From Sphingomonas phyllosphaerae FA2 (GTDB lineage: Bacteria > Pseudomonadota > Alphaproteobacteria > Sphingomonadales > Sphingomonadaceae): a stretch of 64,000 nt of DNA. Positions 59,523-64,000 of the stretch are shown here, piece by piece. Position 1 is the stretch's first letter. Each line of letters starts with the position of its first letter. Both the position numbers and the translations under genes were made by a program. The stretch is taken from contig NZ_KE386571.1 of assembly GCF_000427645.1 (NCBI RefSeq), positions 3,536,737 to 3,600,736 of the forward strand, written 5' to 3'. Under the pieces are notes generated by a model that was not told where the DNA came from, did no database searches, and saw only the letters and a program-made list of their open reading frames with translations.

Positions 59523-61376
59523 TCAGAACTCCGACCAATCCTCCTGCACCGCCACCGCCGCGCTGCCCCGGCTGCGTGCGGTGGCAGCGATCCGGGCGCC
59601 GGCCTGTGCCGCGCGCGCTTGCATCTGGTGGACCGGCGACGCGGTCGGCGCGGCATAACCCGCAGCGCCCGTCGCCAGCCGGAACCGGCCGACCTCGCGC
59701 GCCATCACGTCGGTTTCCTCGACCAGACTGCGCGCTGCAGCGGTGGCTTCCTCGACCATCGCGGCATTCTGCTGCGTCACCCCGTCCATCTCGGACACGG
59801 CGGTATTGACTTGCTGAAGCCCCGTCGCCTGCTGCTCGGCAGCGGAGGCGATGCTGCCGACCAGCGTGCTGATCTCGCCGATCCGCGACGTGATCCGCTG
59901 CAACGCCGCGCCGGCCTCGGCGACCAGCCCGACGCCCAGATCGACCTGCTCGGTGGAGGCGGTGATCTTGGTCTTCACGTCCTTGGCGGCGTCGGCGGAG
60001 CGCTGCGCCAGCGCGCGCACTTCGCTTGCGACCACCGCAAAGCCCTTGCCCGCGTCGCCCGCGCGCGCCGCCTCGACGCCGGCGTTCAGCGCCAGCAAAT
60101 TGGTCTGGAACGCGATGCCGTCGATCACCGCGATGATCTCGCTGATCTCGCTCGACGAGCGTTCGATGCCGTTCATCGCCTCGACCGCGCGGCGGACGAC
60201 GTCGCCCGATGCTTCGGCGTCGCGGCGCGTCTCGACCACCACCGCGTCGGCGCGCGTCGCGGTTTCGGCGGTTTCCTTCACCGTCGTCGTGATCTCGTGC
60301 ATCGCCGCGGCGGTTTCCTCCAGCGAGGCGGCCTGCTGCTCGGTGCGCTGCGACAGATCGTCGGACGCCTGGCGGATGTCGTTGGCGCCGTTGGTGATGC
60401 CCGTCGCGCTGCTCGTCACCGCGGCCATCGCCGCCGATACCGCGGCCATTGCCTCGTTGAAGTCGGTCTTCAGCTTGGCGAAGGGCCCGGTCAGCTCGGC
60501 ATCGATCCGCGCGGTCAGATCACCCTGCGCCAGCGCGCTCAGCCCGCGGCCGATATTGTCGACGATCAGCGCCGTCTGTTCTGCCTTGGCGCGTTCGGCG
60601 GCGGCCAGCTGGTTGCGGAACTGCACCATCACCTTGGCGAGCTGCCCGACCTCGTCGGCGCGTTCGTCCACCGCGACCTGCGCGTTCAGATCGCCGCCGG
60701 CCAGCTTGCCGAGCGCCTCGGTCATCGCCTTGATGGGGGTCGCGATCCCGCGGATCAGCGCGAGCAGCAGGAACCCGGCGAGCGCCAGCGCCGCGACGAC
60801 CAGCCCGAGCGACAGCACGCGCGACAGCGAGTAGAGCGAGCGCGCCTCACCCATTTCCTTGTCCATCAACGCCACTTGAATGTCCTGGGACGTCGAGGCT
60901 TCGTTGTTGGCGCGATCGAACAACGGCTGACTGGCACGGAACGCCTGGGTCGCCTCTTCATTGCGATTGGCGGCGCCAAGCTGACGCGTGACCTCCGAGC
61001 GTGCGATGAACGCTGTCCATAGCTGCCGGAACCGCGCCAGCGACGTGCGCGCCTTCGGATTGGTCACCGCTTTGTCGAGGAAGGTGAGGTTCTTGTCGAT
61101 CAGCGCCAATTGCGCGGTGGCGGCTTGGTCCGCTTCGCGGATCTTGCCGGGTTCGAGCGACAGGATCACCGTCGCCTCGGCGATCCGGTAGTCCGAGGTC
61201 GCTGTGTTGACGGTCGCGATCGCCACCAGCTTGTCTCGGCGTTCCTTGCCAAGCACTTCGGTCGAGTGGTTCAGCCTGCCCTGCGTCCAAAGCGACATGC
61301 CGGCGATCGTCACGACCACCAGCGCCAGAATACCGAATGCGAGCAAGAGTTTGCGGCCAATCGCAAGATTTTTCAT
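59523..61376 (-). CDS. Methyl-accepting chemotaxis protein with C-terminal CheR-type pentapeptide
   Basis: A 617-residue chemoreceptor. First membrane helix LLLAFGILALVVVTIAGMSLW, a four-helix-bundle ligand domain (residues about 33-188), second helix LGLVVAALALAGFLLLALI, HAMP (GIATPIKAMTEALGKLAGGDL), a second HAMP-like repeat (ALAQGDLTARIDAEL) and a long signalling hairpin with tip EISEIIAVIDGIAFQTNLLALNAGVEAARAGDAGKGFAVVA. It ends EDWSEF, a pentapeptide of the xWxxF type that tethers CheR/CheB. ATG 61376 follows GAGG. It probably signals to a flagellar chemotaxis pathway encoded elsewhere; ligand unknown. Confidence 0.95.
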   Translation of the reverse strand: MKNLAIGRKLLLAFGILALVVVTIAGMSLWTQGRLNHSTEVLGKERRDKLVAIATVNTATSDYRIAEATVILSLEPGKIREADQAATAQLALIDKNLTFLDKAVTNPKARTSLARFRQLWTAFIARSEVTRQLGAANRNEEATQAFRASQPLFDRANNEASTSQDIQVALMDKEMGEARSLYSLSRVLSLGLVVAALALAGFLLLALIRGIATPIKAMTEALGKLAGGDLNAQVAVDERADEVGQLAKVMVQFRNQLAAAERAKAEQTALIVDNIGRGLSALAQGDLTARIDAELTGPFAKLKTDFNEAMAAVSAAMAAVTSSATGITNGANDIRQASDDLSQRTEQQAASLEETAAAMHEITTTVKETAETATRADAVVVETRRDAEASGDVVRRAVEAMNGIERSSSEISEIIAVIDGIAFQTNLLALNAGVEAARAGDAGKGFAVVASEVRALAQRSADAAKDVKTKITASTEQVDLGVGLVAEAGAALQRITSRIGEISTLVGSIASAAEQQATGLQQVNTAVSEMDGVTQQNAAMVEEATAAARSLVEETDVMAREVGRFRLATGAAGYAAPTASPVHQMQARAAQAGARIAATARSRGSAAVAVQEDWSEF

Positions 61377-61465
61377 TACCACGGCCTCTACCGAATCGAA
61401 ATTGATCGGGCCAAGTGATACTTGGGCAATGCTTGAGATCGCGTTAAGTTAGGTGCGAACCGGCC

Positions 61466-62827
61466 CTATATGACGCGGTAGGGCACGATGCCGCGCACGT
61501 CGGCCTCGACCGCGATCGCGCGATCGGTCGGCGGAAAGGCACGCTGGTCGCAATCGGTGCGCGGGCAGAGGCGGCAGCTGATCCCGATCGGGGTCGCGGC
61601 GCGCAGGTCGACCGCATCGGCATAGACGAAGTCGGCGGCATGGGTCGCCTCGCACCCCAATGCCACCGCATAGCGACGCGGAGCGCGCGCGAAGCGGCCC
61701 GACGGCTTCACCAGCCCCTTCGCCATCGAGACATAACGAACCCCATCTGGCGTCTCGGCATGCTGCACCAGAATACGGTCGGGGATCGCGACCGCTTCAT
61801 GGACGTGCCACAGCGGGCAGGCACCCCCGAAGCGCGCGAATTGCAGCCGCGTCGCCGAATGGCGCTTGGTGATGTTGCCCGCCATGTCGACGCGACAGAA
61901 ATAGAAGGGGATGCCCGCCGCGCCGGGCCGCTGGAGCGTCGAGAGCCGGTGGCACGCCTGTTCGAAGCTGGTCCCGAAATGTCGCGACAACCGGTCGATG
62001 TCGTGGCGCAGCGCGCGCGCGGCCTCGCGGAAAGCCTGATAGGGCATCAGCATCGCCCCCGCCGCGTAATTGGCAAGCCCGATCGCGAGCAGCCGGCGCG
62101 CCTCCGGTTGCGCCAGTCCCGAGGCAGCGACGATCGCCGCGATCGGCGCGGCGAAGGCCAGCGCGGCGATGCGATGCGCGATCAGGAAACGGCGGCTTTC
62201 CGGCGGCAGCGCGGCGTTGAGGCGCAGCACTGCGCCGTCGAACCGCGCCAGCGGCGCATCCTCGCGTGCCTCCGACAGTAGCGTTACGCCATGCGCCGCG
62301 AGCGCCGCGTCGATCGGGGTCGTCTCATGCGCCCGTGCCCAGTCTTCGGCGGCGCGATCGAGCGGGTCGATGTAATTGCCCGCCTCGTGGAACCAGTCGC
62401 GCACCGCCTCCCACGGCAGGCGCGCGCCGACTCCGGCGGTCAGCGCTTCCTCGGCGAGCGCGACGCGTTCCTCAGCGGCGCGCTTGGCGGCGTGGAGCGC
62501 GATCAACCGGTCGGCGAGCGCCGGGCGTTCCTCCGCCAGTCGCGCGACCTCCTCGGGCGGTAGCGGCGCGACCGCCGGATCGGCCAGCGCCTCGCGTAGC
62601 GCCACCAGCCGCCGCGCCGGGATCGCGCCTTCGATGTCGGCCAGTGCGGCGGGGAAATGTTGCGCCAGCGCCGCGCTCACCGCGGCGGTCAGCGGGCGCT
62701 CGTCGCTTTCGAGCTGCGAGAGATAACTGACCGACAGCCCGAGCCGCGCCGCCATCGCCCGCTGGTTGAGCTGCGCCGCCCCCCGCAACGCGCGCAGCTG
62801 CGCCCCGGCATAAAGCCGCGCCTTCAC
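61466..62827 (-). CDS. Short-chain fatty acyl transcriptional regulator (ScfR/RamB-like)
   Basis: A 453-residue regulator with an N-terminal Xre helix-turn-helix (RALRGAAQLNQRAMAARLGLSVSYLSQLESDERPLT), a middle IrrE/ImmA-type domain (RRFLIAHRIAALAFA...MLMPYQAFREAARAL) and the ScfR C-terminal domain with the cysteine motif GISCRLCPRTDCDQRAFPP. Family members control propionate, glyoxylate and acyl-CoA metabolism. It diverges from pccB, its probable target. GTG 62827 is chosen because homology starts at KARLYAGAQLRALRG; no ATG precedes it. Tandem TTCGCAA sites lie upstream (63005-63046). Confidence 0.93.
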   Translation of the reverse strand: MKARLYAGAQLRALRGAAQLNQRAMAARLGLSVSYLSQLESDERPLTAAVSAALAQHFPAALADIEGAIPARRLVALREALADPAVAPLPPEEVARLAEERPALADRLIALHAAKRAAEERVALAEEALTAGVGARLPWEAVRDWFHEAGNYIDPLDRAAEDWARAHETTPIDAALAAHGVTLLSEAREDAPLARFDGAVLRLNAALPPESRRFLIAHRIAALAFAAPIAAIVAASGLAQPEARRLLAIGLANYAAGAMLMPYQAFREAARALRHDIDRLSRHFGTSFEQACHRLSTLQRPGAAGIPFYFCRVDMAGNITKRHSATRLQFARFGGACPLWHVHEAVAIPDRILVQHAETPDGVRYVSMAKGLVKPSGRFARAPRRYAVALGCEATHAADFVYADAVDLRAATPIGISCRLCPRTDCDQRAFPPTDRAIAVEADVRGIVPYRVI

Positions 62828-62866
62828 CTCCCGTCGCCCCGCCGCCCGCCACCGTCGCGAAGGCCA

Positions 62867-63001
62867 CCGTCGCCCCTGCGAAGGCAGGGGCCCATGTCTG
62901 TATCGTGCTCGCGGATCGTCGACACACCAGCCTTCCTCGCCGTGACAGCCCGGCGCGCAGCACGACACAGCCATAGGCTCCTGCCTACGCAGGAGCGACG
63001 G
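62867..63001. repeat. REP family C pair in the scfR-pccB intergenic region
   Basis: Left arm CCGTCGCCCCTGCGAAGGCAG... from 62867 and right arm TAGGCTCCTGCCTACGCAGG... to 63001 are inverted copies, with a spacer related to 56593-56725. It starts 40 bases upstream of the scfR start, inside its leader or promoter. Confidence 0.85.
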
Positions 63002-63004
63002 TGG

Positions 63005-63046
63005 TTTGCAAGGTGGCCCTTCGCAAGTTCGCAACTTCACATTTGC
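63005..63046. promoter_or_regulatory. Candidate ScfR operator: clustered TTYGCAA sites
   Basis: TTTGCAA (63005-63011), TTCGCAA (63020-63026) and TTCGCAA (63028-63034), then TTTGC at 63042, lie 50-90 bases before pccB. RamB/ScfR-type regulators are known to bind TTTGCAAA-like motifs, so this is the likely site for control of pccB, scfR or both. The assignment is inference from family and spacing. Confidence 0.55.
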
Positions 63047-63095
63047 CCCGCCGCCGCCCGGCGGGCACAACGCTCGCCGCGTCCGGGAGAGAAGA

Positions 63096-64000
63096 ATGTC
63101 ATCGACGATCGCCGAACTCGAAAGCCGCCGCGCCGCCGCCCGCGCGGGTGGCGGTCAGAAGCGCGTCGATGCGCAGCACGCCAAGGGCAAGCTGACCGCG
63201 CGCGAACGCCTCGACGTGTTGCTCGACGAGGGCAGCTTCGAGGAACTCGACATGTTCGTCGAGCACAATTGCACCGACTTCGGGATGCAGGACCAGATCG
63301 TCCCCGGCGACGGCGTCGTCACCGGATCGGGGACGATCAACGGCCGGCTGGTGTTCGTCTTTTCGCAGGACTTCACCGTCTTCGGCGGGTCGCTGTCCGA
63401 ACGCCACGCGCAGAAGATCTGCAAGATCATGGACATGGCGCTCAAGGTCGGCGCGCCGGTGATCGGGCTCAACGATTCGGGCGGCGCGCGCATCCAGGAG
63501 GGCGTCGCGTCGCTCGGCGGCTATGCCGAGGTATTCCAGCGCAACGTGCTGGCCAGCGGCGTGGTGCCGCAGCTCAGCCTCATCATGGGGCCGTGCGCGG
63601 GCGGGGCGGTCTATTCGCCCGCGATGACCGACTTCATCTTCATGGTGAAGGATTCGAGCTATATGTTCGTCACCGGCCCCGACGTGGTGAAGACCGTCAC
63701 CAACGAGGTCGTCAGCCAAGAGGCGCTGGGCGGCGCGGTGACGCACACGACGAAGACCAGCGTCGCCGATGTCGCCTTCGACAATGATATCGAGGCGTTG
63801 CTGGCGGCGCGCGACTTCATCGACTTCCTGCCGTCCTCGAACCGGGAGGGCGTGCCCGAGCGTCCGACCGACGATCCGTGGGATCGCGCCGAGCCAAGCC
63901 TCGACACGCTGATCCCCGCCAACGCCAACCAGCCGTACGACATGCACGAGCTGCTCGCGAAGGTCGTCGACGAGGGCGACTTCTTCGAGATCCAGCCGGC
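63096..64000 (+). CDS. pccB: Propionyl-CoA carboxylase beta subunit (partial, runs off right edge)
   Basis: The first 301 residues of a carboxyltransferase of about 510. ATG 63096 follows GGGAGAGAAG. Acyl-CoA carboxylase motifs are visible: [101 protein letters not shown] and [15 protein letters not shown] [23 protein letters not shown]. It transfers CO2 from biotin to propionyl-CoA, giving methylmalonyl-CoA, whose further use needs a B12-dependent mutase, a link to the cobalamin genes in this window. Divergent ScfR likely regulates it. Confidence 0.96.
   Translation, partial: MSSTIAELESRRAAARAGGGQKRVDAQHAKGKLTARERLDVLLDEGSFEELDMFVEHNCTDFGMQDQIVPGDGVVTGSGTINGRLVFVFSQDFTVFGGSLSERHAQKICKIMDMALKVGAPVIGLNDSGGARIQEGVASLGGYAEVFQRNVLASGVVPQLSLIMGPCAGGAVYSPAMTDFIFMVKDSSYMFVTGPDVVKTVTNEVVSQEALGGAVTHTTKTSVADVAFDNDIEALLAARDFIDFLPSSNREGVPERPTDDPWDRAEPSLDTLIPANANQPYDMHELLAKVVDEGDFFEIQP

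Noticed and set aside
7493..63001. Inverted repeats as a CRISPR array or transposon ends
   Set aside because: The copies are dispersed, palindromic and in inverted pairs with no regular spacers, and no transposase or target duplication accompanies them, so they are REP-like elements.

Overview
The window is very GC-rich and densely packed, with many 4-base ATGA/GTGA gene overlaps and frequent GTG starts. Its gene content (caa3-type oxidase with a fused subunit I/III, HWE-family kinase, ScfR next to pccB, TonB receptors, late cobalamin genes with a B12 riboswitch) points to an alphaproteobacterium, most likely Sphingomonas or a close relative in the Sphingomonadaceae. That assignment is inferred from protein character and gene order; no 16S gene is present. 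No phage, insertion sequence, CRISPR array or replication origin was seen.

Layout. 1-1321: N-terminal part of an RHS/YD-repeat protein running off the left edge. 1423-4947: a ferredoxin-reductase-like flavoprotein divergent from a TonB-dependent siderophore receptor. 4976-7436: tRNA-Arg(UCU), a queuosine-precursor transporter and a GH13 alpha-glucosidase. 7687-13256: a terminal oxidase operon (subunit II with cytochrome c domain, subunit I/III fusion, small membrane protein, CtaG-like protein, tri-heme cytochrome c). 13334-15983: HWE sensor kinase, single-domain response regulator and Crp/Fnr regulator in an overlapping operon. 16020-21712: an EmrAB/NodT-type tripartite drug efflux locus between a TetR and a GntR/FadR regulator. 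21805-25639: ybbP-ybbA ABC system divergent from tesA. 25692-30096: small ORFs, mobA, purB, a STAS-like protein and an exported Gfo/Idh/MocA oxidoreductase.

30158-40747 is a B12 island: cobU, cobD-type decarboxylase, cbiB, cobQ, cobS, alpha-ribazole phosphatase, cobT, a DUF1636 protein, btuB under a cobalamin riboswitch, and cobO. These cover uptake, adenosylation, amidation, aminopropanol attachment and nucleotide-loop assembly; no corrin-ring genes are visible. It is followed by a charged coiled-coil protein and msrB.

42007-56580 is a continuous 23-gene flagellar operon (flgFGAHI-flgBC-fliEF-X-fliHIJK-flgDE-fliM-like-fliNOP-fliA-TPR-unknown). It looks reduced: the FliG position holds a 109-residue unknown, FliF has almost no cytoplasmic tail, the FliM-like protein is short, FlgA has no visible signal peptide and FlgH no lipobox. 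flhA, flhB, fliQ, fliR, filament and stator genes are not in the window. 56663-64000: a DUF3298-like protein, an exported amidohydrolase, a chemoreceptor with a CheR-type tail, and the ScfR regulator divergent from pccB (cut by the right edge).

The second striking theme is at least five families of paired, inverted palindromic repeats (REP-like) scattered between genes. One is translated in frame inside the ctaG-like gene, two supply stop codons of upstream genes, one extends a protein C-terminus, and two sites are nested or chimeric insertions.
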